Positions 14,382-25,180 of a DNA stretch of 64,000 bases are shown here, in pieces. A program made the translations under genes and the position numbers. The stretch spans positions 5,284,106-5,348,105 of the forward strand of contig JASKMD010000014.1 of assembly GCA_030144725.1 (NCBI GenBank), written 5' to 3'. Position 1 is the first letter of the stretch. Every line of letters starts with the position of its first letter. Below the pieces are notes generated by a model, which was not told where the DNA came from, ran no database searches, and saw only the letters and a list, made by a program, of their open reading frames with translations. The stretch is from Haematococcus lacustris. Taxonomy: Eukaryota > Chlorophyta > Chlorophyceae > Chlamydomonadales > Haematococcaceae.

Positions 14382-16557
14382 TCAATAGCCTGCCCGTCCC
14401 TCCAGATTGTTCACAATTGCTGCATAAACAGCGTACACATCTTGCGCAGCGCCTTGCCATGCAGCTGCTATGGCAGCATTGCCAATCTCTGCCCGCTTCA
14501 TGCCGCTGAACAATGCGTAGCCGCTCAACGGCTTCTTGCCAGCTGCATCAGCTTTCAACGGCAGCCGAAGAGCCTTTGCCACCTCTTTCTTCACATTGGT
14601 AGCTATCCTTGAGACCACGTTCTTGAGTACCTGTGGCTGCACGTCCGCCCCAGTCTGATCCCTCACCCCCTTCAATATTTCGAGCACTAGCACATCAGCT
14701 GCAGCTGCAATGTCGCTGTCTGCTGTCATCCCTGCTCCCCCTTGTAGTGGTGCAGACGCTAGCCCAGTTGAGGGGCCAACCCCTGATTCATTTGGTGGTG
14801 ATACTACTGCCAGCTCATTAGCTGCCGATCCAGCAGAGGGGGCAGCCCATGCTTCCTCTGGTTGTGCTGCAGCCAGCCTAGCAGCTGCCAGCCCAACAGA
14901 GGGGCCAGCCCCTGCTACCAGCTGTGAGTCCGGAGCTGTGGGAAAAGCCAGCTGCTTTCTGGCCCAACCGACAGCAGGGGGTGCATTGCCAGTGGCTGCT
15001 CGAGTCTGCTGCAATTGTTTCATAGGTGTTGTAAGCACTGCTTTGGGCAATTGTGCCTCTGCAAGCATTGCATTGACCTGGGCGTCACTTGCTGATGGGT
15101 CCTGCTTCCACCTCCTTGCCACGCTGACCTGCTGGGGATAGGCCTCCTCGAGCCATGCCAGGTACCCTGACCACGCTCGGCTGGTGCGCTTCTTATTCTT
15201 TAAAGCGTCCAAGTTGTTGTGCATAGTAGCTGTTGCCCGCCGTGTGCGGCCTTCCCGGCTGACTTTCCAAAGCTTCTAACGGCTGCCTTAAGCCGCCACC
15301 CTCTTGCCATTCTCTAACAGCTGCAGGTATGCTGTTGACGTTGCTCATCCACGCCTCCTGCCCATGTCTATGGCTCTTCCTACCGCTGACCGTGGAGCTA
15401 GCCTGACTTGTGGTGCCTCCAAGGCTGGCCCCTTGGCTGGGCAGGTGCTGCATGGTAACCCTTGGCTGGGCACCTGCTGCAGGGCTGGCAGCTGGGCTGG
15501 GCTGGCGCCTGGCCAGGGCACCTGCTGCAGGGCTGGCACCTGGGCTGGGCAGGAGCCTGGCCAGGGCAACTGCTGCAGGGCTGGCACCTGAGCTGGACAA
15601 GAGCCTGGCCAGGGCAACTGCTGCAGGGATGGTACCTGCTGCAGGGCTGGCACCTGGGCTGGGCTGGTGCCTGGCCAGGGCACCTGCTGCAGGGCTGGGC
15701 AGGAGCCTGGCCAGGGCACCTGCTGCAAGGCTGGCTCCAGCTGCAGGGCTGGCAGCTGGGCTGGGCTGGTGCCTGGCCAGGGCACCTGCTGCAGGGCTGG
15801 GCAGGTGCAAGCCCAGGGCACCTGCTGCAAGGCTGGCTCCAGCTGCAGGGCTGGCAGCTGGGCTGGGCTGGTGCCTGGCCAGGGCACCTGCTGCAGGGCT
15901 GGGCAGGTGCAAGCCCAGGGCACCTGCTGCAAGGCTGGCTCCAGCTGCAGGGCTGGCAGCTGGGCTGGGCTGGTGCCTGGCCAGGGCACCTGCTGCAGGG
16001 CTGGGCAGGTGCAAGCCCAGGGCACCTGCTGCAAGGCTGGCTCCAGCTGCAGGGCTGGCAGCTGGGCTGGGCTGGTGCCTGGCCAGGGCACCTGCTGCAG
16101 GGCTGGGCAGGTGCAAGCCCAGGGCACTCACAGTTCTTGCACTCGTGCTGTGAACCCACCATTGTACCATCCTTGGCCATGCGGAGCAGTTCCACCAGCA
16201 CCATCCGGCACGTACCAATGTCCAACGCGTCGAAGTCCCACCCTTCCTCGACGCATATCTTCTTTATCTTGCACAGTTGAGTGTTGTATGCGATGGCTGT
16301 ATTGGGTTTGCGTTGTTGCTGTCTTATCTGTAAGACGTGCTGCAGCTGCTCTGTTGTTAGCTGCTCTGGATCCCTGCACATGCACAACGCTGCACCGCAC
16401 CGCATCCACACACGCACATCCACTGCGCAACCCCACCTCGCATATCCACTGCGGAACCCCACCTTGCATCGCCATTGCTAGTATCCGCCTCGGCGTTGGC
16501 CTCGGCGTTGGCCTCAGCGTTGGCCTTGCGCTTGCGGCCGCTGCCTTGCCCGCCCAT
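14382..16557 (-). CDS. Unknown repeat-associated gene with AWSG motif and HMG-box-like C terminus
   Basis: Exon 1 16463-16557 starts MGGQGSGRKRKANAEA and joins in phase (AG|G) to exon 2 16132-16373 (DPEQLTTEQLQHVLQ, then NTAIAYNTQLCKIKKICVEE). Exon 2 ends at a strong donor, GTGAGT, directly before a 102-bp minisatellite, so the satellite is probably intronic. The 3' part is the frame 15224-14382, containing RTSRAWSGYLAWLEEAYPQQ and near its end KKPLSGYALFSGMKRAEI, which looks like a short or degenerate HMG box. How exon 2 reaches the 3' frame is unresolved: a CTGCAG acceptor near 15322 gives a good frame that stops at about 15193, and a 1-nt shift there would enter the 3' frame. It may therefore be a pseudogene. 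The N-terminal segment is reminiscent of the SAM-like DNA-binding domain of tyrosine recombinases; this is inference. Confidence 0.5.
15460..16130. repeat. 102-bp minisatellite inside the gene at 14382-16557
   Basis: At least four copies with an exact 102-bp period (anchor CTGGCTCCAGCTGCAG at about 15731, 15833, 15935, 16037), plus shorter related units down to about 15460. The unit is divisible by 3, so all frames are open. The GTGAGT donor at 16131 argues that the array is intronic. Confidence 0.92.
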
Positions 16558-17029
16558 CCACTGAGACTCTCTCAGTGAGAGTCCAAAATAACCGGCCCTT
16601 TTTTTAGGTTATTCAATGTTTTGCACGCCGGCGTGCAAAGTGGCGTGCAAACTGTTTCTGTGACTTCTCACTCTCCGTGCAAACCATCGTGTTATTGCCC
16701 AGTTATGTAAGGTGCATGGGGGTCTACTTTGGAGCATCACAAACGGCCCAAACATGAACACAACGCGTTTATGTCCTGATTACACAATAGAAGCCCACAC
16801 AAGGAGCCGCACAGAACTGGCAGTTCACATCCTGCCGCCCTGGTTGGACAGTGAAAACGGCCGGAAAAGTGCCCTTTTCATGAAAATTTGACATGGTCTT
16901 ACGTGACGCGAGTCGCACGCTGTTGTGTCGCAGGGACAGCGCACAAGCCATACCAGCACTATCGAGCAAATTATCAGCACTAGCACTAGCACTAGCACTC
17001 GCACATGGCAGGGGGGTCCTGCGCCCGGG
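16558..17029. promoter_or_regulatory. Upstream region of the 16557 gene, with an 18-bp perfect palindrome
   Basis: TTGCACGCCGGCGTGCAA at about 16621-16638 is a perfect palindrome about 65 bp upstream of the ATG. A further TGGCGTGCAA follows. A (GCACTA)n run is at about 16977-17000. No gene seen. A regulatory role is inference only. Confidence 0.35.
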
Positions 17030-17295
17030 GGGACTAGAAATTCAAAATTTTAGAAAGCTGAGCCGCTGAGCGAGATAGCTATTCGCCGATCACAGCCCCA
17101 CTAAGCAGGCCAACCCCGGCACAATGCGACCAGAATTCCCAACACCCTCGCCCGCCCCGGCACAGGTGCACATCAGCCCGAGCAGCCCGCTAGCCTCGCG
17201 CTGATGAGCTGCACCGCCCTGCGCAAGAATCGCTGAAAAACTCTTAAAGATTAGTCAGATAGTTATCAGGGGTGCAGCCAATGGCGGGGGTGACC
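17030..17295 (-). mobile_element. Solo left end of the transposon family at 25181-28094
   Basis: The reverse complement starts GGTCACCCCCGCCATTGGCT and matches the first about 250 bp of the element at 25181, including the AAGAGTTTT and CGGGCTGATGTGCACCTG segments. The match ends near 17030 and no second terminus is seen, so this is a truncated copy. Confidence 0.8.
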
Positions 17296-18093
17296 TTATG
17301 CAAGGTTGCACGGCTATGTGCTTGGCTGTCACAATACCCTTGTACCCTCACTTATCTACCTTATTATTAACTTATTTACCTTCCTTACTGTGTAGCCCAT
17401 TGCCGCACTTGCCTGTTGCAACGGTTGAACTAGCATGCTATAGCCACACCACGCCTGTGCTGATGGAAGATGGGCGTTGACAGCTTGTGGCCCAAACAGC
17501 TGCATGCCCGTTGGAACTGTGGCTTACTTAAGAGCCCAATCCAGCTGTGTATGGGGCACTCCGTGTATGGCACAAGTGTGCATCGACGCGCTTTACGAGC
17601 CACCGAATCCCTCCACCAGCCTGCCCTCTGCTGCTTCCCTTGCTGCCACCAAACCCTTGCTCCACCTGCTCCGGCCCCACTCTTTGCTCTTGCTGTCTTG
17701 TTGTCGTAGTGACTGCCCACCACCTTGATCTGCTGAGCTGCGCTGACCAGTGCTGGGCGAATGGGTAATAATGTAATAAGTCGGTAATAATCTAGCGCAA
17801 AAAACGGTAATAAGTCGAAAAAATCGTCCTCAAAATGAGTGAACTTTATTACATCGGTAATAGCTCCACCGCCCGTCTGGTACTCCGCTTATTACTTATC
17901 TCCCCAACAATGTATCCCATCTTCCGCAAACCCCAAAGCGTCTGGTACTCCGCTTATTACTTATTACAGCTCAGCGAGGTCTGCAAGGCGGCCACACTGC
18001 TGAATGTGACAGTCCCAGGCTGGAGGAGGAGCGCCCCTTTTCTGCCATGAACTTCATCAAGGACGAGAGGCGCAACAGCCTCAGCTCACCCCC
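17296..18093. other. No gene seen; AT-rich GTAATAAG repeats at 17765-17965
   Basis: Several GGTAATAAT / TAATAAGTCG words and a duplicated TGGTACTCCGCTTATTACTT (about 17879 and 17943). Short frames only. Confidence 0.5.
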
Positions 18094-18599
18094 AGTTAGG
18101 TCTCCCGGTTACACATGGCACGTTTTTGGGTAACTTGAAGAAGACGAAAAAGGGAAACATGTCCCAAGTGGGCCCCGTCTGTTCCGCGTAGCCCAGCTAG
18201 CCATCGCACAGTGGAAGCGGGCTCACAGCGGCGATTCCGGTGCCGGCCAGGCAGGTGTGCCAGTCTGCTTGGGCGCACGTCAACGTTAGGCACATTGCGT
18301 AGCTGATAGCTCTGCGCACCCCAAGCTGGGCCACTTAGTGCAATCGCCGCACAGCCAAGCAGCGGTTGCGGCAGGCGGTTACAAATGGCTTGCACGCTGC
18401 AGGTGCAATGTCTTAAAGCGCTAGCTCCGTTATTAGAGGCCGAACCAGCGGTCAGCGGGGCGCCAGTTTCCCCAGGAATAGACACGCCAACACCCAGGAC
18501 TGGACGGAGACGTCGTGACCAGTCTCCACCGCGCGCGAGAACCCCGACGCAGCGTACCACTAAGCAGAAGGCAGACGAGCCACAGCCTGACCACTGACA

Positions 18600-20040
18600 C
18601 TGCAGGGACATGGACAGGCTGTAGTGCATGAGCAAGAGCAGCAGCAGCACGCTGTAGTGCACGAGCAGCAGTGCATGGGCAGCAACAGCAGCAGCAGGCT
18701 GTAGGTGTGTGGCAGTGCAGGCTGCAGGTGTTCTGCAGTGCATGAGCAGCAACAGCAGCAGGCTGTAGTGCACGAGCAGCACCAATAGCAGGCTGTGGTG
18801 CACGAGCGGCAATGCATGGGCAGCAGCAGGCTATAGGTGTGTGGCAGTGCATGCTGCAAGTAGCAGCAGGCTGCAGGTGTGTTGCAGTGCATGAGCAGCA
18901 GCAATAGGCTGCCTAGCATGTGTTGCAATGCATGAGCAGCAGCAATAGGTTGCCTAGCATGTGTTGCAGTGCATGAGCAGCAGCAGCAGCAGGCTGCAAT
19001 GCATGTGCCGCAGGCTGATAAGCACCAAGCACCAAAGCATGTAACAGCCTGAACAATGTATAAGAAAACACCAATGCAACAGCCTGGACTCCACCCCCTC
19101 CCCTGCCCTCGGACCTGTTCACAAGCCTAGGGCTGCAGCAACAGCAGCAGCTGCCCCCTACCTTGCCCTCCGCCCTCCTTACTAGCCCAAGGCTGCAGCA
19201 GCAGCAGCAGCAGCCACCGGCATTGTCCTCTGCCCTGCTCAGTGCGTGAGCAGCAACAGGAGGCTGCGGTGCATGTGTTGTAGTGCATAACCAGCAGCAG
19301 CAGGCTGCAGTGCATGTGTTGTAGTGCATGAGCAGCAGCAGCAGGCTGCAGTGCATGAACAGCAACAGCAGCAGGCTGCAGGTAACAGCAGGCTGCAATG
19401 CATGTGCTACAGCGCATGAGCAGCAGCAGCAGCAGGCTGCAATGCAGGCTGCAGTGCATGTGCTGCAGTGCATGAGCAGCAGCAGCAGGCGGCAGTGCGT
19501 GAGGAGCAGCAGCAGCAGGCTGCATTGCATGATGCAGGTAGCAGCAAGCTGCTGTGCGTGAGCAGGAGCAGCAGGAGGCTGCAGTGCGTGAGGAGCAGCA
19601 GCAGGCTGCAGTGCGTGAGGAGAAGCAGCAGGCTGCAGTGCGTGAGGAGCAGCAGCGGGCTGCTGTGCGTGAGGAGGAGCAACAGGCTGCATTGCAGGCT
19701 GCAGGTAGCAGCAGGCTGCTGTGCATGAGGAAGAGCAGCAACAGCAGGCCGGAGTGCATGTGCTGCAGAGCATCAGCAGCTGCAGAGCATCAGCAGCTGC
19801 AGTGCACGAGCAGGTAGCAGCAGGCTACGAATGTGTTGCAGTGCAAGTGTGTTGCAGTGCATGAGCAGCAGCAGCAGGCTGCAGTGCAGGTAGCAGCAGG
19901 TTGTAGTGCATGTGTTGCAGTGCATGAGCAGCAGCAGGCTTTAGGTGTGGAAGTGTAGGCTGCAGATTGCATGTGTGTTGTAGCAGGTTGTAGTGCATGA
20001 GCAGCAGCAGGTTGTTGAAGTTGTAGGGCAGCTCTAGCAA
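18600..20040. repeat. GCAGTGCATGAGCAGCAGC minisatellite (left-arm side)
   Basis: Dense degenerate copies of a unit of about 27-30 bp containing CTGCAGTGCATGAGCAGCAG. The same family recurs at about 20960-22340, 24545-24900 and 29560-29830. Leu/Cys- or Gln/Ala-rich frames are artefacts. Confidence 0.9.
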
Positions 20041-20278
20041 CCATGTTGAAGTTTCAATACGTGGTAGGCATCATGTAAGAGATGTAAGAACGACGTCATG
20101 CCTTCACATTAGTGACAAAGAACAACGACAACGAGCAGTCTCCTTCTATAACTCCATCCTTCTATAACTCCATCCATGGTAGTGCATGAGCAGTAGCACA
20201 ATGCTTCGTCAATCAACAAGACCTGCCATCAACTAATCAACCAAGCCTGAAGACCATGATGTAATGATAAATACAATG

Positions 20279-20690
20279 GTGATCATTAGCCGTGTATCCT
20301 CTTCACAATTGATACCTACGCCCCTTGTATGGACAACACCACCACGCGGTGATGCGCTAAGGCCGCAAACGTGGTAGCCACCTGCTACATACCCTCTTTG
20401 CATGTACGCATTACGGTCATGCTTAGCAAGCGCAGGCCTGGCAGTGATCCACACCCAATGTGTCACAGCTAGCTTGACTATGGATGGTACCTATAGTGGA
20501 GGTTCACCAGATCCAGCCACATGCTAGGGTGTGGTGCGCCACATGCCCCTTGTATGGACAACACCACCACGCGGTGATGCGCTAATGCTGCAAACGTGGT
20601 AGCCACCTGCTACATACCCCCTTTGCATGTATGCATTACGGTCATGCTTAGCAATTGCAGGCCTGGCACCAAATCCAACCATATGGCACC
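20279..20690. repeat. 225-bp tandem repeat, about 1.7 copies
   Basis: The anchor CCCCTTGTATGGACAACACC occurs at 20321 and 20546, a period of 225 bp. The same unit forms the longer array at 28099-28800. Confidence 0.93.
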
Positions 20691-20955
20691 ACGCGGTATT
20701 ACATTAACGTTGCAACTGGCACGGTCAAGTACGCTATGTCTATTGCAGACCTTGATATTCGAGTTGCAATTGCGCATCACCGGGGATATCGTCTTACACA
20801 ACACATGTGGTTTCCAAATGCGGCTACACAAGCAATGGCATGGTTGAGAAACCTCAAATTGCATGCCTTTAATTGCATGGAGCTACCAAGACCACCGCAG
20901 ACCATGCCAGATCTATGCCTTGAAATGAGCTTGCATGCAACCAGACACATACCGC
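20655..20955 (+). CDS. Orphan coding-like segment in the IR1 loop
   Basis: A frame from the ATG at 20655 contains about 95 residues of ordinary, non-repetitive composition (YYINVATGTVKYAMSIADLD, then HRGYRLTQHMWFPNAATQAM, AWLRNLKLHAFN) before it runs into minisatellite. No family recognised. It may be a decayed internal gene of the foldback element or captured host sequence. No supporting splice sites or start context. Confidence 0.3.
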
Positions 20956-21084
20956 ACATGTTGCTGTCCTTGCACTGCTGGTCATGCATTACAGCCTGTT
21001 GCTCATGCTCATGCACTGCAACACATGCACTGCAGCCTGCAGCTGCTGCTCATGCACTCCTGTTGCTACCGGCAGCCTGCATTG

Positions 21085-21400
21085 CCACACACTCACAGGC
21101 AGGGCAGGACAGGGCAAGGTAGGGCAGGGCTGGGCAGGGCAGGGTAAGGTAGGGCAGGGCTGGGCAGGGAAGGGTAGGGCAGGCAAGGGAGGGGCAACGC
21201 ATGGCTGGGAGGGGATGGGGCAGGGCTGGGATGGGGTGGGGTGGGGCAGGGCTGGGCAGGGCTGGGAGGGGCAACGCAAGGCTGGGAGGGGGTGGGGCAG
21301 GTCTGGGATGGGGTGGGGCAGGGCTGGGCAGGGCTGGGAGGGGCAACGCAAGGCTGGGAGGGGGTGGGGCCGGGCTGGGAGGGCTGGGAGGGGCTCCTCA
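21085..21400. repeat. G-rich minisatellite (GGGCAGGGCTGGGAGGGG-type)
   Basis: Degenerate units of about 20 bp. The same family appears in complement at 24305-24535 and directly at 29830-30090 inside IR2, linking the two foldback elements. Confidence 0.85.
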
Positions 21401-24304
21401 CGCACAGCAGCCTGCTGCTACCTGCAGCCTGCAATGCAGCCTGCTGCTGCTCCTCCTGCTGCTGCTGCTCCTCACACACTGCAGCCTGCTGCTGCTGCTC
21501 ATGCACTGCAGCCTGCATTGCAGCCTGCTGCTGCTGCTGCTCATGCGCTGTAGCACATGCATTGCAGCCTGCTGTTACCTGCAGCCTGCTGCTGTTGCTG
21601 TTCATGCACTGCAGCCTGCTGCTGCTGCTCATGCACTACAACACATGCACTGCAGCCTGCTGCTGCTGGTTATGCACTACAACACATGCACCGCAGCCTC
21701 CTGTTGCTGCTCACGCACTGGGCAGGGCAGAGGACAATGCCGGTGGCTGCTGCTGCTGCAGCCTTGGGCTAGTAAGGAGGGCGGAGGGCAAGGTAGGGGG
21801 CAGCTGCTGCTGTTGCTGCAGCCCTAGGCTTGTGAACAGGTCAGAGGGCATGGGAGGGGGTGGAGTCCAGGCTGTTGCATAGGTGCTTTCTTATACATTG
21901 TTCAGGCTGTTACATGCTTTGGTGCTTGGTGCTTATCAGCCTGCGGCACATGCATTGCAGCCGCCTGCTGCTGCTGCTGCTCATGCACTGCAACACATGC
22001 TAGGCAGCCTATTGCTGCTGCTCATGCATTGCAACACATGCTAGGCAGCCTATTGCTGCTGCTCATGCACTGCAACACACCTGCAGCCTGCTGCTACTTG
22101 CAGCATGCACTGCCACACACCTATAGCCTGCTGCTGCCCATGCATTGCCGCTCGTGCACCACAGCCTGCTATTGGTGCTGCTCGTGCACTACAGCCTGCT
22201 GCTGTTGCTGCTCATGCACTGCAGAACACCTGCAGCCTGCACTGCCACACACCTACAGCCTGCTGCTGCTGCTGCTGCCCATGCACTGCTGCTCGTGCAC
22301 TACAGCGTGCTGCTGCTGCTCTTGCTCATGCACTAAAGCCTGTCCATGTCCCTGCAGTGTCAGTGGTCAGGCTGTGGCTCGTCTGCCTTCTGCTTAGTGG
22401 TACGCTGCGTCGGGGTTCTCGCGCGCGGTGGAGACTGGTCACGACGTCTCCGTCCAGTCCTGGGTGTTGGCGTGTCTATTCCTGGGGAAACTGGCGCCCC
22501 GCTGACCGCTGGTTCGGCCTCTAATAACGGAGCTAGCGCTTTAAGACATTGCACCTGCAGCGTGCAAGCCATTTGTAACCGCCTGCCGCAACCGCTGCTT
22601 GGCTGTGCGGCGATTGCACTAAGTGGCCCAGCTTGGGGTGCGCAGAGCTATCAGCTACGCAATGTGCCTAACGTTGACGTGCGCCCAAGCAGACTGGCTC
22701 ACCTGCCTGGCCGGCACCGGAATCGCCGCTGTGAGCCCGCTTCCACTGTGCGACGGCTAGCTGGGCTACGCGGAACAGACGGGGCCCACTTGGGACATGT
22801 TTCCCTTTTTCGTCTTCTTCAAGTTACCCAAAAACGTGCCATGTGTAACCGGGAGACCTAACTGTCACCCCAGATAGATCACACCATTAAAATTCTCCGC
22901 GGGGTTGCGATTTAGCCACACAGTGGGAGGGAGAATTTGCCCGACCCCTTCCCCAGACGTTCTGCCGCACCCACCTCGTCGGCTTAGTGTGGGATGTGCG
23001 GCACCCGCACCAATGCGCCTCAACAGATAGATCACACCATTAAAATTCTCCGCGGGGTTGCGATTTAGCCACACAGTGGGAGGGAGAATTTGCCCGACCC
23101 CTTCCCCAGACGTTCTGCCGCACCCACCTCGTCGGCTTAGTGTGGGATGTGCGGCACCCGCACCAATGCGCCTCAAACGGGCAGATGGCAGAGATGTGAC
23201 CTCTCACTGCGTTGAACCCCGCGTTGAGCTTGGTAAGCTTGTGGGCCCCTCGCTGAGCCCCTCGCTGAGCTATCTGCGGCTGCTCCCCCCCACAGGGGAA
23301 CCTTTCAACCGTCCAACCGCAGCCCACTTGCTCATCGGCACCACCTCTCTGCAAGCAAGCCTGCACCTTCCGCTACAGCTCTGCGGACAAGACGGCTGCG
23401 CAGCAGGGTAAAGCATGCCCACGGTAATCCTCTCCAGCAGCCTCAGCACCGGCAGCTCCTATTAGCACCAGGCAAGGCACAGCAAGCGCAGTGGGCAAAG
23501 CGGCTGCTGGGCCAACGCTACATCCGTAGCAGCTGCTGCGGATGCTAAGGATGGACTGCGGTCTCAGCGGCCAACGCAACTCGCGCAGTAAGAGACGGTC
23601 GCTCCACCCAGGTATGAACTGCGCTGTGCCCCCAGTTGCTGGTATACCCGCACATGCTGTTGCTTGCTGCTGTTGTTGCACCTCACCAGCTCAAGTGCGT
23701 AATGCACATCTATGCGCTGCATTGCTTCACTCCTATGTGTGGCATCGTCCTGGTTGTGGTGCTCGTCCACAGGTGTGGCCACACAGAAGCGTACCACCGG
23801 TGAGCAGACATCGCCTTACAAGGGGCAAGGGCATGTTGGCGTCACAGCAGGAGCATGCGGTAAGCACAGCTGGGCCACAAGGGGCAGGGGCAGGGGCAGG
23901 TATGAAGCGCAGCCGGGGTAGGTGCAGCAGGGGTAGGCAGGCAACATTGCAGGAGTGCGCAGGCACAGCAGCAGGGACAGGCGCAGGCGCATCATGGGTA
24001 TGCGGGTTGCATGCAGCTTGGGTAGGCAGGCGGTGGAGGGGCAGCGGCAGCCAGGCAGGACAACAGTATACACTCAAAGCTGCAGTGGCAAACGCAGCAG
24101 GGATAGACCATCAGAGAAAGGCATGCTTTGCTTGTCGATAGGGAAGGATATGTCCATGCTTGTGCCTACTGGTGCTCGTGCAGATGCCCGCCCAAGGCGC
24201 ATGATGCGATGGCTGCAGCAGTGGGGGAGGCGGTGCTAGCAGCAGCAGCAATGGTGGCAGCAGTGGCGGCAGCACAACAGGAGTAGGCCCGTGTAACAAC
24301 GATG

Positions 24305-24535
24305 GCAAGCCCCTCCCCTCCCTGCCCAGCCCTGCCCCACCCCCTCCCAGCCCTGCCCCACCCCACCCCCTCCCAGCCCTGCCCCACCCTATCGCAGCCC
24401 TGCCCCACCCTATCGCAGCCCTGCCCCACCCCCTCCCAGCCCTGCCCCACCCCCTCCCAGCCCTGCCCCACCCCCTCCCAGCCCTGCCCCATCCTATTCC
24501 AGCCCTGCCCCACCCCATCCCTGCCCTGCCCTGCC
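24305..24535. repeat. 21-bp minisatellite CCCTGCCCCACCCCCTCCCAG in the IR2 left arm
   Basis: About ten units. Mirrored at 29830-30090 in the right arm. Confidence 0.9.
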
Positions 24536-25180
24536 CTGCCTGTAGGTGTGTGGCAGTGCAGGCTGCATGTAGCAGCAGGCTGTCGGTGTGCTGCAGTGCA
24601 TGAGCAGCAGCAGCAGCAGCAGCAGGCTGTAGTGCATAAGCAGCAGTGCAAGGACAGCAGCAGCAACAGGTTGTGCGTTTGTAGCAGTGCAGGTAGCAGC
24701 AGGCTGCAGGTGTGTTGCACTGCATGAGCAGCAGCAGCAGGCTGCAGTGCAGGTAGCAGCAGGTTGTAGTGCATGTGTTGCAGTGCATGAGCAGCAGCAG
24801 GCTTTAGGTGTGGAAGTGTAGGCTGCAGATTGCATGTGTGTTGTAGTGCATGAGCAGCAGCAGGTTGCTTAAGTTGTAGGGCAGATCTAGCAACCATGTT
24901 AAAGTTTCAATACGTGGTAGGCATCATGTAAGAGATGTAAGAACGACGTCATGCCCTCACATTAGTGACAAAGAACAACGAGAACGAGCAGTCTCCTTCT
25001 ATAACTCCATCCTCCTATAACTCCATCCATGGTAGTGCATGAGCAGTAGCACAATGCTTCGTCAATCAACAAGACCTGCCACCAACTAATCAACCAAGCG
25101 TGAATGTAATGTAATGATGTAATGTAATGATGTAATGTAATGATGTAATGTAATAGCGTGATGTAATGGCAAATACAGTG

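Larger units (their letters stand above)
18094..22864. mobile_element. 4.8-kb long-inverted-repeat (foldback) element, IR1
   Basis: The left end, AGTTAGGTCTCCCGGTTACA, is mirrored at 22864. Arms of roughly 1.5 kb (18094 to about 19740, and about 21395-22864) are near-identical in inverted orientation. The outer 500 bp of each arm is unique sequence and the inner part is a CTGCAGTGCATGAGCAGCAG-type minisatellite. The loop of about 1.6 kb holds unique sequence, part of a 225-bp repeat and a G-rich minisatellite. The mirrored open frames in the arms (for example 18096-18812 on minus and 22346-22861 on plus) are the same sequence read twice. No transposase recognised. No clear target duplication. 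Confidence 0.85.

Noticed and set aside
18096..22861. Leu/Cys- and Gln/Ala-rich proteins in the foldback arms
   Set aside because: Translations of a CTGCAGTGCATGAGCAGCAG minisatellite, present mirrored on both strands.
23542..24141. 199-codon frame duplicated in both IR2 arms
   Set aside because: Composition is Gln/Ala/Gly/Arg-rich and the opposite strand is equally open; no family recognised, so not called as a gene.
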